Positions 50,685 through 58,588 of a DNA stretch of 64,000 nucleotides are shown piece after piece. The notes beneath the pieces are model-generated. The model did not search any database. It was not told the DNA's origin and saw nothing but the letters and a program-made list of their open reading frames with translations. The stretch comes from Phycisphaerales bacterium. GTDB taxonomy: Bacteria > Planctomycetota > Phycisphaerae > UBA1845 > Fen-1342. The translations under genes were made by a program, and so were the position numbers. Position 1 is the first letter of the stretch; each line of letters opens with the position of its first letter. Location of the stretch: assembly GCA_022839625.1 (NCBI GenBank), contig JALHJL010000013.1, forward strand, positions 12,071-76,070, written 5' to 3'.

Positions 50685-51491
50685 CTACCGGCGACGAAGA
50701 GCCAGCAACCCCGCTGCGCACAGCAGCGCGAGGCCCGCCGGCTCGGGGACGAAGTACATGTTCTCGAAGTCGATCCGCACCATGTTGCTCGGGTCGCCCG
50801 GCACGATGTACGGCTGGAACAGCCCGCCCACCTGGGCGTAATCGAGAATGCCGTAGAACCCGTATTGCGGCTCGTTCGGGTTGCCCTGGTCGAACGGCAG
50901 CGCGCCGCTGCTGTACCAGGAGCCACCCTTGTAAAGGAGATACTCGATCGTCCCGGGATCCTGCTCCGTCAGGCTGTGCGGGTCGTACACGAAGCCCAGT
51001 CGCACGGTCTCGCCCTTGGCGTAGGTCAGACCGTAGTTCCCGGTGAAGCTGTAGAACGGGAGCCGCCCACCAAAGCACGCGATCTCGCCGTCGGTCGTCT
51101 TCAGCATGAAGATGCCGTCGTGATTCTGCGACCACCACGGCGAGAGGCTCAGGCCACCTTCGCCGTTCCCCGTCCCGCTGATCGTGACGTCGGAGAGGAA
51201 CATGAACGCATCGTTGTTCATGAAGTTCGCGGCACTGATCCCGCCGTTTTCCGACAGCCGGAAGTTGTGCCGGTTGGCGTACTCGCCGCCCTGGCCGTCG
51301 CCATCCAACTCGGCATCCTGAATCCAAATCCAGTTCGGATAGAGATTGCCGGTCGTGAGCACCGAATCCGAGTCGTCGTTCCACAGCCTCAGGTTCAGCA
51401 CCGCACTGTCAATCAGGGGTGTTGCCACGGCAACCGCGGCCGCCCCAACCAACAGGAACGCCGCCGCAGCCATCTTGCTCCAGCTCTTCAT
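50685..51491 (-). CDS. PEP-CTERM sorting-signal protein
   Basis: 268 residues. Signal peptide MKSWSKMAAAAFLLVGAAAV ending near VAVATP. The mature beta-rich domain includes GQGGEYANRHNFRLSENGG and SLSPWWSQNHDGIFMLKTTD. The C-terminal sorting signal is VPEPAGLALLCAAGLLALRR: PEP, membrane helix, basic end. An exosortase would process such a protein for the cell surface. GGAGG precedes the ATG. It is the first gene after the LacI-controlled promoter at 51.6 kb. Confidence 0.9.
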   Translation of the reverse strand: MKSWSKMAAAAFLLVGAAAVAVATPLIDSAVLNLRLWNDDSDSVLTTGNLYPNWIWIQDAELDGDGQGGEYANRHNFRLSENGGISAANFMNNDAFMFLSDVTISGTGNGEGGLSLSPWWSQNHDGIFMLKTTDGEIACFGGRLPFYSFTGNYGLTYAKGETVRLGFVYDPHSLTEQDPGTIEYLLYKGGSWYSSGALPFDQGNPNEPQYGFYGILDYAQVGGLFQPYIVPGDPSNMVRIDFENMYFVPEPAGLALLCAAGLLALRRR

Positions 51492-51603
51492 CTCGATTCT
51501 CCTCCACGATCAGGCCATGGCCCGCCGCCGGGCGAGAGCACCGGCACCCCGTGTGCGCGGTCAGTCTCGACAGGGGCGAAGCACCTGGTCCGCGACCAAC
51601 TTG

Positions 51604-51632
51604 ATTATAACACGCGGATTTTCGTATTGCAA
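51604..51632 (-). promoter_or_regulatory. Promoter of the PEP-CTERM operon
   Basis: Minus strand: TTGCAA (51632-51627), 17-bp spacer, TATAAT (51609-51604). The leader before the ATG at 51491 is about 105 bases. The -35 is part of the LacI-type operator and is shared with the divergent promoter. Confidence 0.7.
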
Positions 51633-51655
51633 GCGCTTTCATAAGCCATTATGCT
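51627..51655 (+). promoter_or_regulatory. Divergent promoter of the GH1/ABC operon
   Basis: Plus strand: TTGCAA (51627-51632, the same self-complementary hexamer), 17-bp spacer, TATGCT (51650-51655). It would give a leader of about 165 bases before the GH1 ATG. The -10 is a weaker match. Confidence 0.55.
51628..51641. promoter_or_regulatory. LacI-type operator
   Basis: TGCAAGCGCTTTCA is a near-palindrome with the central CG of LacI-family sites. It covers five bases of the shared -35 hexamer and could repress both divergent promoters at once. Confidence 0.75.
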
Positions 51656-51826
51656 TCTGGTGGGAGACGGCCAGGCGGCGACTGCGGGCGCCCCGCGCTG
51701 CCCCGGCGTTCGTCTCTTAAGACCGGTCTGAACAATGACTTGCGATGACCGCCGCCACCGCCTGCCGCCTGCACCGCCGCCCCGGGCTCGGTGCCGCGGC
51801 GGTGCCGACTTCAACCTGTCGCGACC

Positions 51827-53218
51827 ATGAACCCAAGCCGGCCCGATTCTGATTTCCTCTGGGGCGCCGCAACGGCGGCGTACCAGATCGAGGGTGCCGC
51901 GGCGGAGGACGGCCGGGCGCCCAGCATCTGGGACGTGTTCTGCGCGACTCCCGGCAAGACGGCCCGTGGCGAGACCGGGGCGATCGCCTGTGATCACTAC
52001 CACCGGTATCGCGAGGACATCGGCCTCATGCGCCGACTGAATCTGGGCGCCTACCGGTTCAGCATCAGTTGGCCGCGCGTCATTCCGTCGGGCCGAGGGA
52101 CGACAAACGAAGCTGGCTGGACCTTCTATGAGCGACTCGTAGACGAGCTGTGCGCCGCGGGAATTCGGCCGGTCGTCACGCTGTTTCACTGGGACCTGCC
52201 GGCGGCCCTCCAGAACGAGCTCGGCGGCTGGGCGCACGACGACCTGCCCGCGATCTTCGCAGACTATGCGGCGATGGCGTTCGCACGGCTTGGTGACCGC
52301 GTCTCGATGTGGCTCACGATCAACGAGCCGTGGTGCGTGGCGGAATTGGGCCACGTGCGCGGCTGTCACGCGCCGGGGCTCAAGGACCCAGCATTGGGCT
52401 ACCGCGTCGCGCATAATCTCCTCCGCGCGCACGCCCACGCCGTTGCCCGCTACCGGGCGGCGCGCCGCGGACCCGGGGCCATCAGCTTCGCGCTCAACAC
52501 GTCCTACAGCTTCCCGGCCTCGGCGTTGGCCGCGGATCGTGCCGCCGCGGAGCGTGCCATCGAGAGCTTTGCCGGCTGGTTCGGCGACCCCGGCGTGTTC
52601 GGTGCGTATCCGGCCGTCATGCGGGCGCGGCTGGGCAGCCTGCTGCCGGAGTTCAGCGCCGAGGACACCCGCTTGCTCAAGGGTTCGATGGACTTCATCG
52701 CCCTGAACTACTACACGAGCGACTTGGTGCGACATGTACCCGGGGCCGGTCCGTTTGAACTCGAGGCCAGTCCGGTACCCGATGTACCCCGGACCGCCAC
52801 GGGTTGGCCGGTCGTGCCGGAGGGGCTTCACCGGCTTCTCCATTGGCTGAGCGGCCGATATGCACGCCTGCCCATCCACATCATGGAGAACGGGGCGGCG
52901 TTTGACGATCGGCCCGATAAGGATGGCTTCGTGGATGACCAGGACCGCATCGCGTACCTGCGCGATCACCTGGCGGCGATCGCACGCGCGCGCGGCGAAG
53001 GCGTCGACGTGCGCGGCTACTTCGCATGGTCGCTGCTCGACAACCTGGAGTGGGCCGAGGGATTCTCCAAGCGATTCGGGCTTGTGCGTTGCGATTTCGA
53101 GACGCTTCGGCGTACGATCAAGGCGAGCGGGTACTGGTACGCGCAGGCGATCGCGAGCGGCGGCCTGGGCGGTGCCGGCGCCGTTCGAACCGACCAGCAA
53201 GCGGAGGCGCTGGAATGA
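51827..53218 (+). CDS. GH1 family beta-glucosidase
   Basis: 463 residues from ATG 51827. FLWGAATAAYQIEGAAAEDG, NLGAYRFSISWPRVIPSGRG, VTLFHWDLPAALQNELGGWA, the acid/base motif LTINEPWC (near residue 165) and the nucleophile motif IMENGAAF (near 353) define GH1. No signal peptide: cytoplasmic, cleaving imported beta-gluco-oligosaccharides. Its stop overlaps the ATG of the glucoamylase-like gene (ATGA), starting a coupled operon that continues into the ABC transporter. Linkage specificity cannot be read from sequence. Confidence 0.95.
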   Translation: MNPSRPDSDFLWGAATAAYQIEGAAAEDGRAPSIWDVFCATPGKTARGETGAIACDHYHRYREDIGLMRRLNLGAYRFSISWPRVIPSGRGTTNEAGWTFYERLVDELCAAGIRPVVTLFHWDLPAALQNELGGWAHDDLPAIFADYAAMAFARLGDRVSMWLTINEPWCVAELGHVRGCHAPGLKDPALGYRVAHNLLRAHAHAVARYRAARRGPGAISFALNTSYSFPASALAADRAAAERAIESFAGWFGDPGVFGAYPAVMRARLGSLLPEFSAEDTRLLKGSMDFIALNYYTSDLVRHVPGAGPFELEASPVPDVPRTATGWPVVPEGLHRLLHWLSGRYARLPIHIMENGAAFDDRPDKDGFVDDQDRIAYLRDHLAAIARARGEGVDVRGYFAWSLLDNLEWAEGFSKRFGLVRCDFETLRRTIKASGYWYAQAIASGGLGGAGAVRTDQQAEALE

Positions 53219-55224
53219 AGCCAACGAGACTCAAACACCGGCTCCGGCTCCGGCGAGCGGTGGGCGCGGCATTCATGCTCGCGCTTTGGGGTGCGTGGGG
53301 CGGGTTGGGCGCGCCGGTCTTTCAGGTCACAAGCTTCGCCAATCCACCCTGGTCCCTCACCTACTACGACGGGTTTTCGGGCACCGTGGACGTTACCCCG
53401 GTCTGGCCGGCGGAGATGGGTTGGCAGGGTGACCAGATCGATATCGCCTTCGAGCTGCCCGCCGACGTGCCCCCTGACGCACGCCACTACCGCTTCCGCA
53501 TCATCGTCACGCACCACTTCACGCAGTCGTTTGACCTGAACGTCCGGGCCGGTCCGTCGCTCGACCAGCTCACCCAGTGCCACACCGAATACGTGGACTC
53601 CGCCCGGGCATATGCCGCCACGATCCCGCTCAGCGCCCTTACCCCGGGACAAACCAACTTCCTCCGCATCCAGGGCGTCGGGGTACAGGTAGGCGAGGGG
53701 CAGCCGTCCGGAATCCGGTGGAACCGGTGGACGCTGAGCCGTACCGACTCGCCCGGCGACGTGGAAGCCTTGCGGACGGACCAGTTGCAGCGGCTGACGA
53801 CGTACTTCCTCGACGCGCTGTGTCCCTCCGGCCTCGTTCGAGACTCCTTGCCGTTGCAGCCCACCGACCCGCCGTTTCACCCGGCCAGTCCGGACGCGGC
53901 CGGGTTCGCCTTGCTGGGCATCTGCGTGGCGGACCGCCTGGGATTGATGTACGACGCCCCGGCCGCCGCGGAGTGGATTCTGTCGGCCTACGGCGGCCAC
54001 GAACCCGGAGTCAGCCCGGCCCGCAATGCGAAGGGACATTGGTACCACTGGCTGGACATCAACACCGGCGGCCAGGCGGCGGGCTGGTACGACGGCTACA
54101 CGACGATCGGGTCGGCGCTGCTCGTGGGCGGCGCGCTGTTCGCCAGGAACCACTTCGCGGGACACGCCGGCATCGCGGCCCTGGCGGACGAGCTGTACGC
54201 CACGACGGACTTCGACGCCGCGATTCACCCCGCGCTGGACGGCCGCGTGTACGTGGCGATGAACGAGCAGGGCGGCGAGCTGTATGGGTCGCTGACGCCC
54301 TGGAACGAGTACATGATCATCGTCAGCCTGGCGCTGCGGCAGCCGTGGGCCGTGCGGGCGCCCGTGGTCGCACCGCTCTGGCTGAACGCGTACAACGTGC
54401 CGCAGATCTCGTTCCAGGGCATCCCGACGCTGACGGACAATTGGTCGAGCTTCGCGCCCGCGTTCTGGGTGCATCAGCAGCATTTCTTCAACCCGGATTT
54501 CGCGACCGACGCCGCGTTCGAGCACTTCTTCTGCAATCACCAGCTCGCCGACGGGCTGTACTGTGCCATGACGCTTGGACAACCCTATCGCTACGGCCTG
54601 ACCGCCGGCGTGAATCCGACCGGCTACTTCGCCGACCGCATCTACAGCCACCACTACGTGTTCGCCCCGGAGGCCGTGGTGGCGTGGGGCGACCTGGACA
54701 CGATGCTGGAGTTCGCGTACGACCAGCCGCCGGGCAGCGACCCGCGCTTCCGTTACGGCCTGACGCGCGTGTCGGCCACGGCGCCCGATTGGGTGCCGTA
54801 TGACGCCGGACTCGTGGATCACCTGTTCCTGATGTTCGGACTGATGGAGAGCATCGAGCCGCTGTTCTTCAAGCAGCGCCTGCCGTTCCAGGCCGATGAC
54901 GACCTCGACGGTATCGCGGACGCCTACGACAACTGCCCGCTGGCCTGGAACCCCCGCCAGGAGGATACCAACGGGAACGGGGTCGGCGACGCCTGCGAGT
55001 GCGGGGCCGTGTGGGCGGACGCCGACGGTGATTCCGACGTCGACCTGACCGATCTCGCGTCCTGGCAGGTATGCCCGGAGGCCGGCGGCCCGATGGCGGA
55101 ACGCTGCCTGTGCTTCGACGGCAGCGGCAATCACGAACTCGATGGCGATGACCTGATGGGTCTCGCGGCGTGCCTGGGTGCGAGCGGACCCGGCGTGCCG
55201 CCGCCGCCCGACTGCGGCCAATAG
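53215..55224 (+). CDS. Secreted glucoamylase-like (GH144-type) protein with Ca-binding C-terminus
   Basis: 669 residues. A basic start precedes a signal-like segment (RAVGAAFMLALWGAWGGLGA). After a beta domain, FALLGICVADRLGLMYDAPA, GHWYHWLDINTGGQAAGWYD, YTTIGSALLVGGALFARNHF, LTPWNEYMIIVSLA and FWVHQQHFFNPDFATDA follow the glycoamylase-like fold (PF10091) that includes beta-1,2-glucanases. The C-terminus has thrombospondin-3-type repeats (DDDLDGIADAYDNCPLAWN, DTNGNGVGDACE) and a dockerin-like segment (DADGDSDVDLTDLASWQ). Probably a surface endo-glucanase; the substrate is inferred. Confidence 0.8.
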   Translation: MKPTRLKHRLRLRRAVGAAFMLALWGAWGGLGAPVFQVTSFANPPWSLTYYDGFSGTVDVTPVWPAEMGWQGDQIDIAFELPADVPPDARHYRFRIIVTHHFTQSFDLNVRAGPSLDQLTQCHTEYVDSARAYAATIPLSALTPGQTNFLRIQGVGVQVGEGQPSGIRWNRWTLSRTDSPGDVEALRTDQLQRLTTYFLDALCPSGLVRDSLPLQPTDPPFHPASPDAAGFALLGICVADRLGLMYDAPAAAEWILSAYGGHEPGVSPARNAKGHWYHWLDINTGGQAAGWYDGYTTIGSALLVGGALFARNHFAGHAGIAALADELYATTDFDAAIHPALDGRVYVAMNEQGGELYGSLTPWNEYMIIVSLALRQPWAVRAPVVAPLWLNAYNVPQISFQGIPTLTDNWSSFAPAFWVHQQHFFNPDFATDAAFEHFFCNHQLADGLYCAMTLGQPYRYGLTAGVNPTGYFADRIYSHHYVFAPEAVVAWGDLDTMLEFAYDQPPGSDPRFRYGLTRVSATAPDWVPYDAGLVDHLFLMFGLMESIEPLFFKQRLPFQADDDLDGIADAYDNCPLAWNPRQEDTNGNGVGDACECGAVWADADGDSDVDLTDLASWQVCPEAGGPMAERCLCFDGSGNHELDGDDLMGLAACLGASGPGVPPPPDCGQ

Positions 55225-55292
55225 CAGTCCGCCGCAGAAGTGTAGCGCCGGCAGTCGCGTGAATTGACCAGCGGCCAGGACCGGGCCGAGGC

Positions 55293-56687
55293 ATGAACGT
55301 TCGGTCGATCATACTGGGGTTCGTGCTGGGCTTGCCGGCCGTGGGCCTGCTCGTCTTCGGGCCGCGCGGCCGGCCCGATGTCCCGCCGGACCGGACGGTG
55401 ATCCGCTACTGGGAGAAGTGGACCGGCGTCGAAGGCGCGGCCATGCAGCGGATCGTGGACCGTTTCAACGCCACCGTGGGTGCCGAGCACGGGCTGTGGG
55501 TGGATTACCAGGCGCTGGGCGACGTCGACCGGCGCATGCTCATCGCCACGGCCGGCGGCGATCCGCCCGACGTAGCCGGTCTACCCGACCGCTTCGTGCC
55601 GCCGTACGCCGACCAGGGCGCGCTGCACCCCCTCGACGACCTCGCGACCGAATTCGGCCTCGACCTCGCCGCGTTCAAACCGATCTGGCTGGACATCTGC
55701 CGCTTCGACGGCACGCTCTATGCTTTGCCGAGCACACCCTACACGATCGCGCTCTACTACAACCGGCAGCTCTTCCGCGATGCCGGTCTCGATCCCGACC
55801 GTCCGCCGCGAACACCGGCCGAGTTGAACGAGTACGCGCGGCGGCTGACCCGCATGACCGCGAACAACCCCCAGGACCCGAACGACGCGCGGATCGTGCA
55901 GCTCGGGTTCACGGTCTCGCCCGCGATGCTTGGCTGGTGGCATTGGGTCTGGCCCTACTTCTTCGACGGCCCGCTCTGGGACGGCCGGCACTTCACCCTC
56001 GACGCGCCCGGTACGCACGCCGCCCTGGCGTGGATTCGCGAGCTGCGCGCGGCACTCGGCAACGAGCGCGTGCTCCAGTTCGAGGGCACCGCCGGCGCGA
56101 TCGAGAGTGCCCAGAATCCGTTTCTCAGCGGCCGACTGGCGATGGTGTTCCAGGGCCCGTGGCTGGCGAACTGGGCGCGCGTGTATGCGCCGGACCTCGA
56201 CTACGGCGTGGCGCGGTTCCCTTCCGTCGATCCCGAGCGCCCGCACGTCTTTGCCAGCATGGATGTGCTGGTGATCCCCGCCGGCGCCCGGCGGCCGCGC
56301 GAGGCGATGATCTTCCTCGCCTACCTGCTGCGGCAGGACGTCATGGAGGAGCTGTGCCAGGCCCACGGCAAGGTCTCGCCCTACCGGACTCCCCGCCCCG
56401 AGTTCCTGGCGGGCCACCCGAATCCGCACATCCGCCTGTTCGACGAGCTGGCCGCTTCCCCCTACGCGTTCGGATACCCGAAGATGCCGACCTGGGCGGA
56501 GGCGTGGGCCGAGCTGCTCTATCTGCTCGAGACCCTGCTGCGCGACGCGCGCGACCCGGCGGAGGCGGTCCGCGCGACCCAGGCGAAGGTCGATGGCGTC
56601 GTCGACCACTACGAGCGCATGGCCGACCGGCGCCGGCAGCAGGAGTCGCCGCGTCCGCCAGGCGCGTCGCACGGAGAATCGCCGTGA
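55293..56687 (+). CDS. Sugar ABC transporter substrate-binding protein (family 1)
   Basis: 464 residues. An N-terminal membrane anchor (SIILGFVLGLPAVGLLVFGP) without lipobox. TVIRYWEKWTGVEGAAMQRI, LIATAGGDPPDVAGLPDRFV, LPSTPYTIALYYNRQLFRDA, ENPFL-like AQNPFLSGRLAMVFQGPWLA and FASMDVLVIPAGARRPREAM are SBP_bac_1 features. It captures oligosaccharides for the two permeases that follow. The stop overlaps the GTG start of the first permease (GTGA). Confidence 0.93.
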   Translation: MNVRSIILGFVLGLPAVGLLVFGPRGRPDVPPDRTVIRYWEKWTGVEGAAMQRIVDRFNATVGAEHGLWVDYQALGDVDRRMLIATAGGDPPDVAGLPDRFVPPYADQGALHPLDDLATEFGLDLAAFKPIWLDICRFDGTLYALPSTPYTIALYYNRQLFRDAGLDPDRPPRTPAELNEYARRLTRMTANNPQDPNDARIVQLGFTVSPAMLGWWHWVWPYFFDGPLWDGRHFTLDAPGTHAALAWIRELRAALGNERVLQFEGTAGAIESAQNPFLSGRLAMVFQGPWLANWARVYAPDLDYGVARFPSVDPERPHVFASMDVLVIPAGARRPREAMIFLAYLLRQDVMEELCQAHGKVSPYRTPRPEFLAGHPNPHIRLFDELAASPYAFGYPKMPTWAEAWAELLYLLETLLRDARDPAEAVRATQAKVDGVVDHYERMADRRRQQESPRPPGASHGESP

Positions 56688-57571
56688 GGTCTGGCCCGCA
56701 ATCGCTGCTGACCGGTCTGTTGTGGACGGCGCCCTGGTGGCTGGGCTTCCTGCTCCTGCTGGCCGGCCCGATGGCGCTGTCGCTCTATATCAGCTTCTGT
56801 GACTATCCGTTGTTGCAGCCGCCCGTGTTCGTCGGGGGCGCCAACTACGCGCAACTTGCCGGCGACCCCGTGTTTCACAAGGCGATCGCCAACACGATCG
56901 TGTACGCGGCCCTCGCCATCCCGATCGGAACCGCCTTCGCCGTACTGCTCGCGGTCCTTCTCAACCAGCGCGTGCGCGGCCAGGCGCTGTTCCGCGCCTG
57001 TGTCTTCGTGCCGACGATCGTGCCGCTGGTCGCCGCCGGCGTCATCTGGATGTGGCTGCTCAACCCCGAGTACGGGCTGCTGAACACCGGCCTGCGGGCC
57101 GCCGGGATGACCAACCCGCCGCTGTGGCTCGAATCGCCGCGCTGGGCGATGGCCTCCTTGATCCTGGTCAGCCTGTGGTTTCTCGGCTCGCCCATCATGA
57201 TCTACCTCGCCGGGTTGCAGGAGATTCCGGAGGAGCTGTACGAGGCGGCCACGCTGGACGGGGCGTCGGCGGGCCGGCGCTTCTGGCACGTCACGCTGCC
57301 CGGGTTGAGTCCGGTGATTCTCTTCAACGTGGTGGTCGGGATCATCGCGGCCTGGCAGGTGTTCGCCCTGCCGTACGTGATGTGGCGCACGCGACCCGGC
57401 CCGGACCGCGCGACGTACTTCTACACGATGTACCTGTTCGACAACGCGTTCAACTATCTCAAGATGGGCTATGCCAGCGCGATGGCCTGGGTCCAGCTCC
57501 TGATCATCCTCGGGCTGACCGCGCTGGTCTTCGTCGTCAGCCGCCGGGCGGTTCACTATCGCGGCGCGTGA
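56684..57571 (+). CDS. Sugar ABC transporter permease, MalF/UgpA type
   Basis: 295 residues from GTG 56684 (GGAG 8 bases upstream, overlapping the binding protein gene). Six membrane segments and the EAA loop EELYEAATLDGASAGRRFWH followed by VTLPGLSP, the site contacting the ATPase. FRACVFVPTIVPLVAAGVIW is typical. The reading frame is open far upstream inside the previous gene, but there it is only a shadow. Confidence 0.93.
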   Translation: MRSGPQSLLTGLLWTAPWWLGFLLLLAGPMALSLYISFCDYPLLQPPVFVGGANYAQLAGDPVFHKAIANTIVYAALAIPIGTAFAVLLAVLLNQRVRGQALFRACVFVPTIVPLVAAGVIWMWLLNPEYGLLNTGLRAAGMTNPPLWLESPRWAMASLILVSLWFLGSPIMIYLAGLQEIPEELYEAATLDGASAGRRFWHVTLPGLSPVILFNVVVGIIAAWQVFALPYVMWRTRPGPDRATYFYTMYLFDNAFNYLKMGYASAMAWVQLLIILGLTALVFVVSRRAVHYRGA

Positions 57572-57598
57572 ACACGGCGGCGCTCGCAGGATAAGTGC

Positions 57599-58477
57599 GT
57601 GAGCAAGCGTTGGTTGAATTGCAGTGTGATCTACGCCGCCCTGGCGGCCGTGGCGCTGGCGTTTGTGCTGCCGCTGCTCTGGATGCTCAGCGTGTCCTTC
57701 AAACCGACCCGCGAGGTGCTGCGGCCGGACTTGCTCCCCCAGCATCCCACCGCGAACGCCTACCGCGAGGTCATCGGCCTCGGGGCGGAAGACCCCGGTG
57801 CGCTCCGCGGCGACCGGCGGGTCGAAAGCGGCAAGTTCAATTACCTGCTCTACGCGCGGAACACGCTGGTGATCGTCGTGTTCAGCCTGGTCGGCATGGT
57901 AGTCTCGAGTGCGATCGCGGCGTACGGCTTCGCGCGCGTGGAGTTTCCAGGCCGCCGGGTGCTCTTTGCTGTCTGCCTGGCGACCATGATGATCCCGTTT
58001 CCGGTGCTCATGGTGCCGACCTACATGATCTTCAAGTATCTCGGCTGGATCGGCACGTTTCGTCCCTTGTGGGTGCCGGCGTGGTTCGGCAGCGCTTTCA
58101 ACATCTTCCTGCTGCGGCAGTTCTTCCTGGGCATTCCCAAGGAACTCGAGGAGTCGGCCATGCTCGACGGCTGCTCGCGCTGGGGCTGCTTCTGGCGGAT
58201 CATGCTGCCGCTCAGCAAGCCCGCGCTGGCGGTCGTCGCGCTGTTTCACGTGCTGACGGTCTGGAACGACCTGCTCGGACCGCTGGTCTACCTGTCGCAC
58301 CAGGACGAGTTCACGCTTGCCCTCGGCCTCCAGTTCTTGCAGAGCCGCTCCGGCGACACGCCCTGGAATGAGCTGATGGCCGCGTCCACCCTGATCATCC
58401 TGCCCGTGCTCGTGTTGTTCCTCCTGGCGCAGCGCACGTTCCTCCGCGGGATTGCGACCACCGGACTGAAGGGCTAG
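57599..58477 (+). CDS. Sugar ABC transporter permease, MalG/UgpE type
   Basis: 292 residues from GTG 57599 (AGGA upstream). Six segments with the EAA loop ELEESAMLDGCSRWGCFWRI and MLPLSKPALAVVALF. The first segment is followed by SVSFKPTREVL, a MalG signature. Partner of the previous gene. No ATPase gene of the MsmK/UgpC type is in the window, so the energy subunit is presumably shared and encoded elsewhere. Confidence 0.93.
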   Translation: MSKRWLNCSVIYAALAAVALAFVLPLLWMLSVSFKPTREVLRPDLLPQHPTANAYREVIGLGAEDPGALRGDRRVESGKFNYLLYARNTLVIVVFSLVGMVVSSAIAAYGFARVEFPGRRVLFAVCLATMMIPFPVLMVPTYMIFKYLGWIGTFRPLWVPAWFGSAFNIFLLRQFFLGIPKELEESAMLDGCSRWGCFWRIMLPLSKPALAVVALFHVLTVWNDLLGPLVYLSHQDEFTLALGLQFLQSRSGDTPWNELMAASTLIILPVLVLFLLAQRTFLRGIATTGLKG

Positions 58478-58483
58478 GGGTCC

Positions 58484-58575
58484 CTTGAAGAGGGGGACTG
58501 GCTCCGCCTCGAACGGCGTTCGCGGTAGCGCTGCGTGGGCTTCTCGCGGTGCATGTCCCCCTTCTCGACAGGGTG
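58484..58575. repeat. REP-like long hairpin between convergent genes
   Basis: AGGGGGAC (58491-58498) and GTCCCCCT (58555-58562) frame about 55 bases that include GACTGGCTCCGCCTCGAACG and GCGAGAAGC-type blocks. It resembles REP elements and could also end transcription from both sides (permease and GH94 genes). Confidence 0.5.
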
Positions 58576-58588
58576 TCAGGAGCGGCCT

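Noticed and set aside
53017..55221. Minus-strand frame of 734 codons opposite the glucoamylase-like gene
   Set aside because: No motif, signal or plausible start. A mirror of strong third-position GC on the plus strand.
56609..58300. Minus-strand frame opposite the permease genes
   Set aside because: Composed mainly of Arg, His, Gln and Asp, as expected from the complement of membrane-segment codons.
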